From assembly GCF_030845195.1 (NCBI RefSeq), contig NZ_CP132543.1, positions 2,001,501 through 2,065,500 on the forward strand: DNA of 64,000 nucleotides, written 5' to 3'. Positions 57,996-64,000 of this stretch are shown piece by piece. This DNA comes from Sanyastnella coralliicola (GTDB lineage Bacteria > Bacteroidota > Bacteroidia > Flavobacteriales_D > Sanyastnellaceae). The position numbers were made by a program, and so were the translations under genes. Below the pieces are notes generated by a model. The model did no database searches and was not told the origin of the DNA. It saw nothing but the letters and a program-made list of their open reading frames with translations. Numbering within the stretch: the stretch's first letter is position 1; every line of letters starts with the position of its first letter.

Positions 57996-58089
57996 CAACA
58001 TTACTTCTCTAGTAAGTTTTGGTTTTGGTTAATAGTTATTTTGGTTAAGGTTGGTAAGGTCCGAAAACGTTCGGGCCTTATCCTTTTTA
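57996..58089 (+). ncRNA. Putative sigma-54-driven small RNA (about 95 nt)
   Basis: The stretch from the predicted sigma-54 start to an intrinsic terminator holds no ATG-started frame. It is rich in GGTT repeats (TTTTGGTT twice close together, GGTTAAGGTTGG later), which could pair with AACC-rich mRNA sites. An alternative is a leader with an attenuator for the acyltransferase gene, which begins 55 nt after the terminator. Confidence 0.5.
58056..58088 (+). terminator. Intrinsic terminator of the putative small RNA
   Basis: A 10-bp stem (AAGGTCCGAA with TTCGGGCCTT, one U-G pair), loop AACG, then ATCCTTTTT. Confidence 0.7.
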
Positions 58090-58143
58090 TAAGCTTTCGT
58101 ATCCAGAACGTATGCTTAGCAGAGAATCAAGTATCTTGGGGGC

Positions 58144-58878
58144 ATGAAGCGCAACGCTTTTGGACAACCACTGTGGGTAAAGAGAAGCTTGATCCGAATC
58201 TTCGGAGCAGCGAGTTGGCCTCGATTCAACTGGAAGTATGAGGCTGAAATTGAAGGAGCTGAAGTCTTTCAAGAGGTACGAGACAAAAACGTACTCATTG
58301 TGAGCAATCACCAGACCTACTTCGCTGATGTTACCTTCATGTTTCATGTGATTCAATCAGCTATCGCTGGAAAACCGAACAACATTCGTTTCCCGGGATT
58401 CCTGTTGGCTAAGAAGACGAACATCTATTTCGTCGCTGCCGAAGAAACCATGTCGAAAGGATTCCTTCCTAAACTGATGAGAGCTGGTGGTGCTATAACT
58501 GTAAAACGAACTTGGCGTAAAGACGGCGAGAATACCAAGCGAGAGGTTGATCCAAAAGATCCTGAAAAAGTAGTCACTGCGTTAAATGATGGATGGGTAG
58601 TCTCTTTCCCTCAAGGTACTACTACCCCGTTCGTTCAAGGAAGAAAAGGAACAGCTCACTTGATCAAACAAACCGAGGCTTTGGTTGTCCCAGTGGTCAT
58701 TGATGGATTCCGAAGAGCATTTGATAAAAAAGGACTGGTGAAGAAGAAGAAAGGCACCACCCTGAAGATGCAAGTAAAGGAGCCTTTGAAGATCAACTAC
58801 GACGCTCCTGTTGACGACATTCTACATCAAATCATGGATGCCATTGAGCAGACCGAAGATTTTTTGATGGTGAAGTGA
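58144..58878 (+). CDS. Lysophospholipid acyltransferase-like protein
   Basis: A 244-residue PlsC-superfamily protein. The motif is V-S-N-H-Q-T-Y-F-A-D, again with five residues between His and Asp. Block III is F-P-Q-G-T-T (near residue 156) in place of PEGTR, and V-P-V-V-I-D-G-F near 186 marks block IV. It probably acylates lysophosphatidate or a related lipid at the inner membrane. ATG 58144 fits the hairpin upstream and the family N-terminus (M-K-R-N-A-F-G). Confidence 0.85.
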   Translation: MKRNAFGQPLWVKRSLIRIFGAASWPRFNWKYEAEIEGAEVFQEVRDKNVLIVSNHQTYFADVTFMFHVIQSAIAGKPNNIRFPGFLLAKKTNIYFVAAEETMSKGFLPKLMRAGGAITVKRTWRKDGENTKREVDPKDPEKVVTALNDGWVVSFPQGTTTPFVQGRKGTAHLIKQTEALVVPVVIDGFRRAFDKKGLVKKKKGTTLKMQVKEPLKINYDAPVDDILHQIMDAIEQTEDFLMVK

Positions 58879-58904
58879 AACCCTTATTCCCCTAGTGGCG
58901 TATA

Positions 58905-58912
58905 TAATTTTG
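58905..58912 (+). promoter_or_regulatory. -7 box upstream of the 48-residue protein gene
   Basis: Perfect TAATTTTG, 66 nt before ATG 58979. No clear -33 element. Confidence 0.4.
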
Positions 58913-58978
58913 GTTTCGGAACAATCTACTATCTAAGCTTACACGCACTAACCAATAACTTAATTTTTCTGACGCTAT

Positions 58979-59125
58979 ATGTTGGAGTACTATAAGACTG
59001 TTCTGGGCAAAGTGAGTTTTGACCCGATCCTATTTAGAAAAGAATTGAGAAAAGCCTTCCGACACCTCGGAGGTGATGAAAGACTAGCATTAAGAGATTG
59101 GCTGAAAGATAGCAGCTACATTTAA
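58979..59125 (+). CDS. Small conserved-looking protein, 48 residues
   Basis: A complete short ORF with its own terminator. The sequence starts M-L-E-Y-Y-K-T-V-L-G-K-V-S-F-D and has L-F-R-K-E-L-R-K-A near residues 18-26, a pattern I recall from short Bacteroidota proteins. It is basic, helical and has no signal or membrane segment. Function unknown. It is flanked by a -7 box and a strong hairpin, so it is probably a separate transcription unit. Confidence 0.7.
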   Translation: MLEYYKTVLGKVSFDPILFRKELRKAFRHLGGDERLALRDWLKDSSYI

Positions 59126-59140
59126 CCCAATTACTACAAG

Positions 59141-59166
59141 ATCCCGCACCTGCGGGATTTTTTTTT
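59141..59166 (+). terminator. Intrinsic terminator after the 48-residue protein gene
   Basis: An 8-bp perfect stem (ATCCCGCA/TGCGGGAT) with a 2-nt loop and nine T. Confidence 0.9.
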
Positions 59167-59258
59167 ATCGAATAATTCCGATCTCCTAACGGATTCTAGG
59201 AATGCCCCATCAGCAGCGTATCACTGGCTTAACTTCACCGTTAACAAAGAAAAAGATC

Positions 59259-60086
59259 ATGAAGAAGTTAGCCTACATACTCATTCTTTCCTTCGGAATT
59301 ATGGCCTGCAATGACGACCAGGTTGCCGTTGAAGAACTCCAAGCAGAAAACGCCGTGATGGCAGAAGAAGTAGATATACTTCGTTCCGCGCTCAGCGAAA
59401 AGAAAAACTACGTAGCTCAAGTGCATCGCGAACTCAATGCCTTGCTACCCTCTGTTCTCAACAGCGAAGAAGAGATCACACAAGAAGTTTCAACGAAAAT
59501 CGCGCAACTCGCGACGATTCTCGAACGCTACGAGACAGACATTGATAGTCTAGAGCTCAAACTCTGGGATTACAAAACTGAGAATCAGTCGATTCGAATG
59601 GACCTTGGTCAGTTAATGGCACAGACAGAGCAACAAGAGTCAGAAATTTCTAGCCTCCTCAATGATTTGGAGCAAGCTACTTTTGACATTGTTTTCCTTG
59701 AACAAGAACTCGCTAGCGCGGAATCGGAAATCTGCAATTTGGAAGACCGCGTGAGTATGGTGAATGAAGCGTATAATCGACGTTTAGTAGCCATTGGTAG
59801 CGCTGAAGAACTCGAAGCGGCTGGTTTTATCGAACGCAAAGGACTCCCCTTATTTAAGAAGACAATGGTCAGTACTGAACAACCGACGACAGCACGTTGG
59901 GAAAGCATTGACGCCTCTACCACTCGCTCTCTTGCACTGTTCAGCAAGAAGGCTGAGATCCATACTGAGCATCCGAAATCAAGCTACGAAATGAGCGCAG
60001 ATGAGAACGGATCCCTCACCTTGTTGATCAAAGATCCCGCAGCATTTTGGTTGTACTCACGATGCCTGGTGATCACGACGAAGTGA
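59259..60086 (+). CDS. Coiled-coil lipoprotein
   Basis: A 275-residue lipoprotein with a lipobox F-G-I-M-A-C near residue 17. Residues about 25-185 are a long coiled coil of Glu, Leu, Gln and Asn heptads (L-Q-A-E-N-A-V-M-A-E-E-V, S-S-L-L-N-D-L-E-Q). The C-terminal 90 residues are globular (L-P-L-F-K-K-T, T-T-A-R-W-E-S-I-D). ATG 59259 (M-K-K-L-A-Y) was chosen since the signal starts there. It is probably periplasmic and structural. No enzymatic motif. Confidence 0.75.
   Translation: MKKLAYILILSFGIMACNDDQVAVEELQAENAVMAEEVDILRSALSEKKNYVAQVHRELNALLPSVLNSEEEITQEVSTKIAQLATILERYETDIDSLELKLWDYKTENQSIRMDLGQLMAQTEQQESEISSLLNDLEQATFDIVFLEQELASAESEICNLEDRVSMVNEAYNRRLVAIGSAEELEAAGFIERKGLPLFKKTMVSTEQPTTARWESIDASTTRSLALFSKKAEIHTEHPKSSYEMSADENGSLTLLIKDPAAFWLYSRCLVITTK
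59711..59723 (+). repeat. 13-bp iterated motif, copy 9
   Basis: Exact copy, sense to the coiled-coil lipoprotein gene, read as L-A-S-A-E. A near copy with one inserted base lies 320 bp upstream, near 59386. Confidence 0.8.
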
Positions 60087-60137
60087 CACAGGTAAAGTTT
60101 TGACTAACAGCGGTAAAACGCTTGTTGGAGCTGCGGT

Positions 60138-60587
60138 TTAATTCTTCAACTTGGTCATCGAGAGAGCAGCGGGCGTTTTGGAAGGAGTCTTCGGATTTCC
60201 GGAAAAAGCGCCCTTGTTTTTTAGCCTGCGCTCGAGTAAAAAACACCCGGCTCCGAAAGCATAAGCCAAGCCATCCCACGGATCTGCCGTTGCGAAGGAG
60301 TAGTACTTCGGCGCTAGCCATTCCATGACAATAAAAAGATATACGGTGGTGAAGAGTACCTGAAGCGTTGAAATACGAATGCGACGGCGATACAGGAAGC
60401 TTAAGATTTCTTCCATGATAGGCAGCAGAACAATCAAGGTAAGTACATCCGCGAAATAGGAACTCATCCATTGTGGTACCCCTCCGGCTCCCCATTGCCA
60501 GGAGCGAAAAATCAAATAAGCGGCCCAACTGAGATTGAAGAGCACGCCATTGGTGGCAACTAACCCGGTGACGCTGCGATTGCCCAT
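60138..60587 (-). CDS. Small polytopic membrane protein
   Basis: A 149-residue protein with about four membrane helices (F-N-L-S-W-A-A-Y-L-I-F, V-L-T-L-I-V-L-L-P-I, L-F-T-T-V-Y-L-F-I-V, G-L-A-Y-A-F-G-A). The segment A-P-K-Y-Y-S-F-A-T-A-D-P-W-D recalls VanZ-like or DUF2809-like membrane proteins. The C-terminus is basic. ATG 60587 (M-G-N-R-S-V) lies within the zinc-ribbon gene (28-nt overlap). Last gene of the four-gene operon with the pseudouridine-synthase-like gene. Confidence 0.65.
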   Translation of the reverse strand: MGNRSVTGLVATNGVLFNLSWAAYLIFRSWQWGAGGVPQWMSSYFADVLTLIVLLPIMEEILSFLYRRRIRISTLQVLFTTVYLFIVMEWLAPKYYSFATADPWDGLAYAFGAGCFLLERRLKNKGAFSGNPKTPSKTPAALSMTKLKN

Positions 60588-60862
60588 AGAATGAATGAGA
60601 GAATGACCCAATACACAAACCAAAGTGCCGAAAGTACGAGGTAGATGAGTTTCAAAAATGGATTCTTGGTGGTTTTGAAATGGTTCACCACCTTATCTAA
60701 ACGTGACTTCGGACCATTTGCTCTGGCCAACTCACGCTTTTCGCTTTCAACAACTAGTTTCTTTTGAGGATCGATGAGCGCACCGCAAGATTCACAGTGT
60801 TCGTGATGACCAACATTCCAATGGCCGCATTCACTGCATTTGCGTTCGATCTGTTGGCTCAT
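60560..60862 (-). CDS. Zinc-ribbon membrane protein
   Basis: A 100-residue protein. Residues about 8-27 form a zinc ribbon with C-S-E-C-G-H-W and C-E-S-C-G-A (two CxxC pairs). A membrane helix near the C-terminus (L-I-Y-L-V-L-S-A-L-W-F-V-Y-W-V-I-L) follows a basic linker. ATG 60862 overlaps the upstream stop codon by 4 nt (ATGA). An ATG 11 codons upstream is less likely. Function unknown. Confidence 0.75.
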   Translation of the reverse strand: MSQQIERKCSECGHWNVGHHEHCESCGALIDPQKKLVVESEKRELARANGPKSRLDKVVNHFKTTKNPFLKLIYLVLSALWFVYWVILSFILWAIAASPG

Positions 60863-61029
60863 TGCTGCTTTTTTGCCCGTTCTAAGAAGATCCATCTAAC
60901 GATGAGAATCAATCCCAAGATGATGATGGCTCCAATAATAATCGCCAGCACATTGATTTGATCAGTGATCTGTTTGTGCCCTTGAGCAACATTAGTGCTA
61001 TCTGCGATATTCAACAACAACGACGTCAT
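60859..61029 (-). CDS. Small single-pass membrane protein, 56 residues
   Basis: A complete ORF not longer than 60 codons. One membrane helix (residues about 26-46, I-N-V-L-A-I-I-I-G-A-I-I-I-L-G-L-I-L-I-V) is followed by R-W-I-F-L-E-R and a basic end. It starts with ATG overlapping the stop of the upstream gene and ends with TGA overlapping the next ATG. The two 4-nt overlaps argue that it is a real, translationally coupled gene. Function unknown. Confidence 0.75.
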   Translation of the reverse strand: MTSLLLNIADSTNVAQGHKQITDQINVLAIIIGAIIILGLILIVRWIFLERAKKQQ

Positions 61030-61865
61030 GCGTGGTTGAATTTAACAAGATTGAGGAACTCTTTTGGCATCTTGGTACGAATCATCTCGTCTCCTTTCGC
61101 CGTAGGAATTTCAATGCTAAAGAAGTGCAGACCAAGTCGGCCCAGCGGATTATCTGCCTTACCTCGACGTGCATAACCTGGTACTGGTGTGCCTCCAGAA
61201 TCAAGCATAGAGAAAAGCTCCGAGAACGACTCCTTCTTCATCTCTACACGAAGGATGGCGTAACGATCGCCCTGCATCATCGTGCGAAAAGGAAACACAA
61301 AGGTCTCTTCCTCTTTCTTGTAATTCGAACGGTATCCAATTTCACCGTCTTCTTCGAAACCACCGCGAGCTAGTACGTAGAAACGTTTGTTCAAGCGGTT
61401 CCACTCCCCTTGCAAACGAACACGAGTAACAGCGTCTTTGGCTACAACAACAATCCCACTGGCATCCTTTGGAAGCTTATTCACGAAGAATACCTCATCC
61501 AACTCCGGATCTTTATCGAGCAACCACTTTTTCACCACCGAGAAAGCTGTCCGCTTTTTACGATCAGGTGAAGCCGTAATCCAACCTGCAGGCTTCTCAA
61601 AAGCAAGCACGCTCTCGTCTTCATGAAGGATGACAAAAGGAAGATTCTTCGTTGGTTTCGCCTCACGCTCCACCTTTGGTTCATCGAGCACTTTAATGTG
61701 CGCTCCCTTCTCCACCATACGTGAAGGATAGTTGTCAATGTTGCCATTGACCATGACCTGCTTCGCCTTGATGAGCTTGCGGCCTTTGTTCTTGGAAGCG
61801 TAGCCGAATTCCTCGATGATCAAGTCAAGAAGTGTGGCGTCTTCTGCTGCTTTAAATTCTCGCAT
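61026..61865 (-). CDS. RluA-like RNA-binding protein with altered catalytic site
   Basis: A 279-residue protein with an N-terminal S4 domain (L-L-D-L-I-I-E-E-F, K-A-K-Q-V-M-V-N-G near residues 34-42) and a pseudouridine-synthase fold (L-A-F-E-K-P-A-G-W near 87). The catalytic segment that in RluA-family enzymes is H-R-L-D-R-x-T-S-G reads N-K-L-P-K-D-A-S-G (129-137). Pro132 thus replaces the catalytic Asp. It therefore may bind RNA without forming pseudouridine. ATG 61865 was chosen; the divergent -7 box at 61872 supports it. First gene of a tightly overlapped four-gene operon. Confidence 0.85.
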   Translation of the reverse strand: MREFKAAEDATLLDLIIEEFGYASKNKGRKLIKAKQVMVNGNIDNYPSRMVEKGAHIKVLDEPKVEREAKPTKNLPFVILHEDESVLAFEKPAGWITASPDRKKRTAFSVVKKWLLDKDPELDEVFFVNKLPKDASGIVVVAKDAVTRVRLQGEWNRLNKRFYVLARGGFEEDGEIGYRSNYKKEEETFVFPFRTMMQGDRYAILRVEMKKESFSELFSMLDSGGTPVPGYARRGKADNPLGRLGLHFFSIEIPTAKGDEMIRTKMPKEFLNLVKFNHA

Positions 61866-61871
61866 TTGATG

Positions 61872-61879
61872 CAAAAGTA
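61872..61879 (-). promoter_or_regulatory. -7 box of the RluA-like operon
   Basis: Perfect TACTTTTG on the minus strand, 6 nt before ATG 61865, giving a nearly leaderless mRNA. Confidence 0.5.
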
Positions 61880-61905
61880 CTGCTCCGAAATGAATCACTA
61901 TTCCT

Positions 61906-61913
61906 TACCTTTG
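61906..61913 (+). promoter_or_regulatory. -7 box of ndh, deciding its start
   Basis: Perfect TACCTTTG. It lies downstream of the in-frame ATG 61890 and 15 nt before TTG 61929, so the TTG is the more likely start. Together with 61872 it forms a divergent promoter pair. Confidence 0.5.
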
Positions 61914-61928
61914 GAAAAAGTTTTCTTT

Positions 61929-63227
61929 TTGAACATTCCGGACGCCAACGTACCCCGGATCGTCATCATCGGCGGGGGATTTGCCGGACTAGAATTAGCC
62001 CGGTCGCTTAAAAACAAAGCGGTACAAATCGTATTGCTTGATAAGCACAACTACCACACTTTCCAACCACTTCTTTATCAGGTCGCAACTGCAGGACTGG
62101 AGCCCGATTCCATCGGTCACCCCTTGCGTAAGATCTTCAAAGGACAGAAGAATCTTTTCTTCCGACTGACTGAAGTATCGCACATTGATCCCGAGAAGAA
62201 AGTAGTGTACAGCTCCATCGGTGAGCTCGCCTATGACAAGGTGGTCATCGCTACGGGAAGCGACACGAACTTCTTTGGCAACAGTGAACTTCAACATCAC
62301 GGAATGTCGATGAAGTCAATTCCTGAGGCATTGGATATTCGAAGCTTGATTCTACAAAACTTCGAAGAGGCCTTACTGACTTCTGATTTGAACGAACGTG
62401 AGGCCCTGATGAATGTGATCATTGTTGGCGCTGGTCCAACTGGTGTAGAACTCGCGGGTGCCATCTCTGAATTGAGAAAACATATCCTGCCGCGAGATTA
62501 CCCAGATCTCGATGTACGACGCATGTCTATTCGCCTTATAGAGGCTTCTCCACGAGTTTTAAGTGCCATGAGCGAGAAATCATCTGCGGATGCCCTGCAG
62601 GCATTGGAATCGCTTGATGTGGAGGTATGGCTCGATACGCTGGTTGAGTCTTACGACGGACGTGTTGTCAAAACAAAGAATGGTAAATCATTCGTAGCGA
62701 AGACGCTCATTTGGTCTGCAGGTGTGAAGGGTGCTCCGGTCAAAGGAATTAACGCGGAGGCGCTGACACGAAATGACCGCATCGAAGTGGATGAATTCAA
62801 CCGAGTAAAAGGCATCGAAGACGCTTACGCGGTTGGAGACGTCTCGGCGATGATTGATGAAGAGAACCCTCGAGGCCATGCGATGGTTGCTCAAGTGGCC
62901 ATTCAACAGGCGGCGAACCTCGCTAAAAACATTCTAGCTGAAAGCAAAGGCAAAGAACCCACCCCATTCAAATATAAAGACCTAGGATCTATGGCCACTA
63001 TTGGCCGTAACAGAGCGGTAGTTGACCTCCCTAAAGGTCATTTCCGCGGGTTCTTCGCTTGGGTTATTTGGATGGTTGTGCACGTTGTGCAGCTTATCGG
63101 ATTCAGAAACAAAGTACTTGTACTGGTCAACTGGACATGGAACTATGTTCAATATGCGAGGGATGCGCGGTTGATCATTCGCCCTTTCAAGAGGAGCGCG
63201 GAACGCGGAACGCAGAACGCGGAATAG
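61929..63227 (+). CDS. ndh: Type II NADH dehydrogenase (NDH-2)
   Basis: A 432-residue NAD(P)H:quinone oxidoreductase of the inner membrane. FAD-binding motif I-I-G-G-G-F-A-G-L-E-L-A near residue 12, the family segment N-Y-H-T-F-Q-P-L-L-Y-Q-V-A near 42, NAD-binding I-V-G-A-G-P-T-G-V-E-L-A near 162 and A-V-G-D near 300 are present. A hydrophobic segment near residue 378 (F-F-A-W-V-I-W-M-V-V-H-V-V-Q) anchors it. The start TTG (M-N-I-P-D-A-N-V) agrees with homologues and with the -7 box. The last 12 or so codons and the stop lie in heptamer repeat sequence, so the C-terminus (S-A-E-R-G-T-Q-N-A-E) is atypical. Confidence 0.92.
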   Translation: MNIPDANVPRIVIIGGGFAGLELARSLKNKAVQIVLLDKHNYHTFQPLLYQVATAGLEPDSIGHPLRKIFKGQKNLFFRLTEVSHIDPEKKVVYSSIGELAYDKVVIATGSDTNFFGNSELQHHGMSMKSIPEALDIRSLILQNFEEALLTSDLNEREALMNVIIVGAGPTGVELAGAISELRKHILPRDYPDLDVRRMSIRLIEASPRVLSAMSEKSSADALQALESLDVEVWLDTLVESYDGRVVKTKNGKSFVAKTLIWSAGVKGAPVKGINAEALTRNDRIEVDEFNRVKGIEDAYAVGDVSAMIDEENPRGHAMVAQVAIQQAANLAKNILAESKGKEPTPFKYKDLGSMATIGRNRAVVDLPKGHFRGFFAWVIWMVVHVVQLIGFRNKVLVLVNWTWNYVQYARDARLIIRPFKRSAERGTQNAE

Positions 63228-63285
63228 GAGCGCGGAACGCGGATTGCGGTGATAGGAGCGCAGATCGCGGATCGCGATCCACCCT
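63194..63285 (+). repeat. GGAACGC-type heptamer array D
   Basis: About thirteen units of 6-7 bp (GAGCGCG, GAACGCG, GAACGCA, GAATAG, GATTGCG, GATCGCG and others) ending in CTAGCCC, like arrays A and B. The ndh stop codon lies within it. The 9-mer AGCGCGGAA, also part of the 13-bp motif, occurs twice here. Confidence 0.75.
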
Positions 63286-63335
63286 AGCCCCCAAATATTC
63301 GTGTACCTTCACCCAAACTTCTCACTTTCCAAGTC

Positions 63336-64000
63336 ATGTTGAAACGCATCATCAAACGCTTCTTCGCCTTCCTTAGTATTCTCATTCTATTGATCACCAT
63401 TATCGGTGTGGCCTTTGTGAATTTGAGTCCGCAGTTTGGTGGGCAAGCTTCTGAGGAGCAAAAGGAAGCATACGCTGCTACCGGACATTATGAAGATGGA
63501 GTCTTCACCAATAAGGAGATGATTGTCATGGAAATGAACTGTCACAGCATTTCGGCAATGATCAAGGAGACAATGAATCCAGATCCAAATGTGGCGCCTC
63601 CAGATAACATTGAGGTAGAGAAGTTCGACCCAAAAGAACTGTTGAACATTGATGCCGAATCTTCACGCGTTACCTGGCTTGGGCATTCATCCTTTCTTCT
63701 CGAAACGGCCGGGAAAGTGATTCTTTTGGACCCTGTGTTTGGACAATATGCCGCACCTCACCCTCTATTGGGTAGAGCTCGCTTCCATAAAGAAATGCCA
63801 ATCACTATTGCAGACATTCCTCATGTGGATGCCGTCATTATTTCTCACGACCACTACGATCACCTCGATTACGAATCGATTGTAGAATTGCGTGATAAGG
63901 TGGATCATTTCTTCGTCCCTCTTGGGGTAGGAAACCACTTAAGACGCTGGGAAATTGCCGAAGACAAGATTTCTGAAATGGACTGGTGGCAGGAAGTCCA
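63336..64000 (+). CDS. MBL-fold metal-dependent hydrolase, 3' truncated by the window
   Basis: The ORF starts at ATG 63336 and is open to the window end (221 codons). An N-terminal membrane helix (F-A-F-L-S-I-L-I-L-L-I-T-I-I-G-V) anchors or exports it. The lactamase-like domain begins at W-L-G-H-S-S-F-L-L near residue 113 and has the metal motif S-H-D-H-Y-D-H-L-D near 169. It resembles the NAPE-PLD/UlaG-like group, which includes phospholipid and lactone hydrolases. Substrate unknown. The array D region upstream is its promoter-proximal sequence. Confidence 0.85.
   Translation, partial: MLKRIIKRFFAFLSILILLITIIGVAFVNLSPQFGGQASEEQKEAYAATGHYEDGVFTNKEMIVMEMNCHSISAMIKETMNPDPNVAPPDNIEVEKFDPKELLNIDAESSRVTWLGHSSFLLETAGKVILLDPVFGQYAAPHPLLGRARFHKEMPITIADIPHVDAVIISHDHYDHLDYESIVELRDKVDHFFVPLGVGNHLRRWEIAEDKISEMDWWQEV

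Noticed and set aside
60073-60618. Second minus-strand frame of 181 codons
   Set aside because: It overlaps the convincing membrane-protein frame 60138-60587 out of phase; its Cys, His and Arg-rich content is typical of a shadow frame.

Overview
The window is 64 kb of chromosome from a marine-type member of the Bacteroidota, most likely order Flavobacteriales (Cryomorphaceae/Schleiferiaceae-like). The placement is an inference. It rests on type IX secretion C-terminal tags on two proteins, an OMP_b-brl_3 type TonB-dependent receptor, a 289-residue primary sigma factor without region 1.1, the rpsO-pnp-rpoD order, TamL, GWxTD and choice-of-anchor-L proteins, weak Shine-Dalgarno signals, and many TAnnTTTG -7 boxes. 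No integrase, transposase, phage gene or CRISPR array was seen.

Layout. 0-5 kb: end of a thioredoxin-family gene, citrate synthase, an enoyl-CoA hydratase and secreted proteins. 5.3-8.4 kb: a minus-strand set of TonB receptor, SigZ-like ECF sigma factor and an 11-cysteine, 33-residue peptide. 8.5-15.5 kb: tRNA-Ser, GWxTD protein, glycosyltransferase, ComEC, receiver protein, HMG-CoA lyase. 15.6-24.3 kb: ZIP transporter plus methyltransferase, SiaB/SiaC, a 1036-residue ABCG-like transporter and three exported proteins. 24.4-35.5 kb: housekeeping (AlkA-like glycosylase, rpoD, pnp, rpsO, accD, tamL, TrmH-like methyltransferase, acyltransferase, DEAD-box helicase). 35.7-38.5 kb: purine nucleoside phosphorylase, TIGR04282 glycosyltransferase, rhodanese and DUF547 genes, resembling the accessory part of arsenosugar clusters. 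38.6-44.4 kb: 3-hydroxyacyl-CoA dehydrogenase, sodium:solute symporter, a redoxin/copper-monooxygenase pair and an NlpC/P60 peptidase. 44.6-53.2 kb: one giant secreted protein of 22 HYR-like units. 53.2-64 kb: small membrane and secreted proteins separated by heptamer arrays, thiolase, acyltransferase, a probable sigma-54 driven small RNA, an operon around a pseudouridine-synthase-like protein that lacks the catalytic Asp, NDH-2, and the start of an MBL-fold hydrolase.

Citrate synthase, the crotonase, HMG-CoA lyase, the HAD enzyme and thiolase together suggest branched-chain amino acid and fatty acid catabolism feeding acetyl-CoA, although they are not one operon.

The strongest unexplained signals are these. 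(1) A 13-bp sequence, CGCTAGCGCGGAA, occurs nine times exactly, always inside genes and in all four reading phases that avoid a stop; it behaves like a DNA-level signal such as an uptake, Chi-like or polarity sequence. (2) The sigma gene and the cysteine-rich peptide gene each carry the same bipartite promoter, which suggests an autoregulated module. (3) A perfect sigma-54 promoter is followed about 95 nt later by an intrinsic terminator, with no ORF between. (4) 7-bp-phased repeat arrays lie immediately upstream of promoters.
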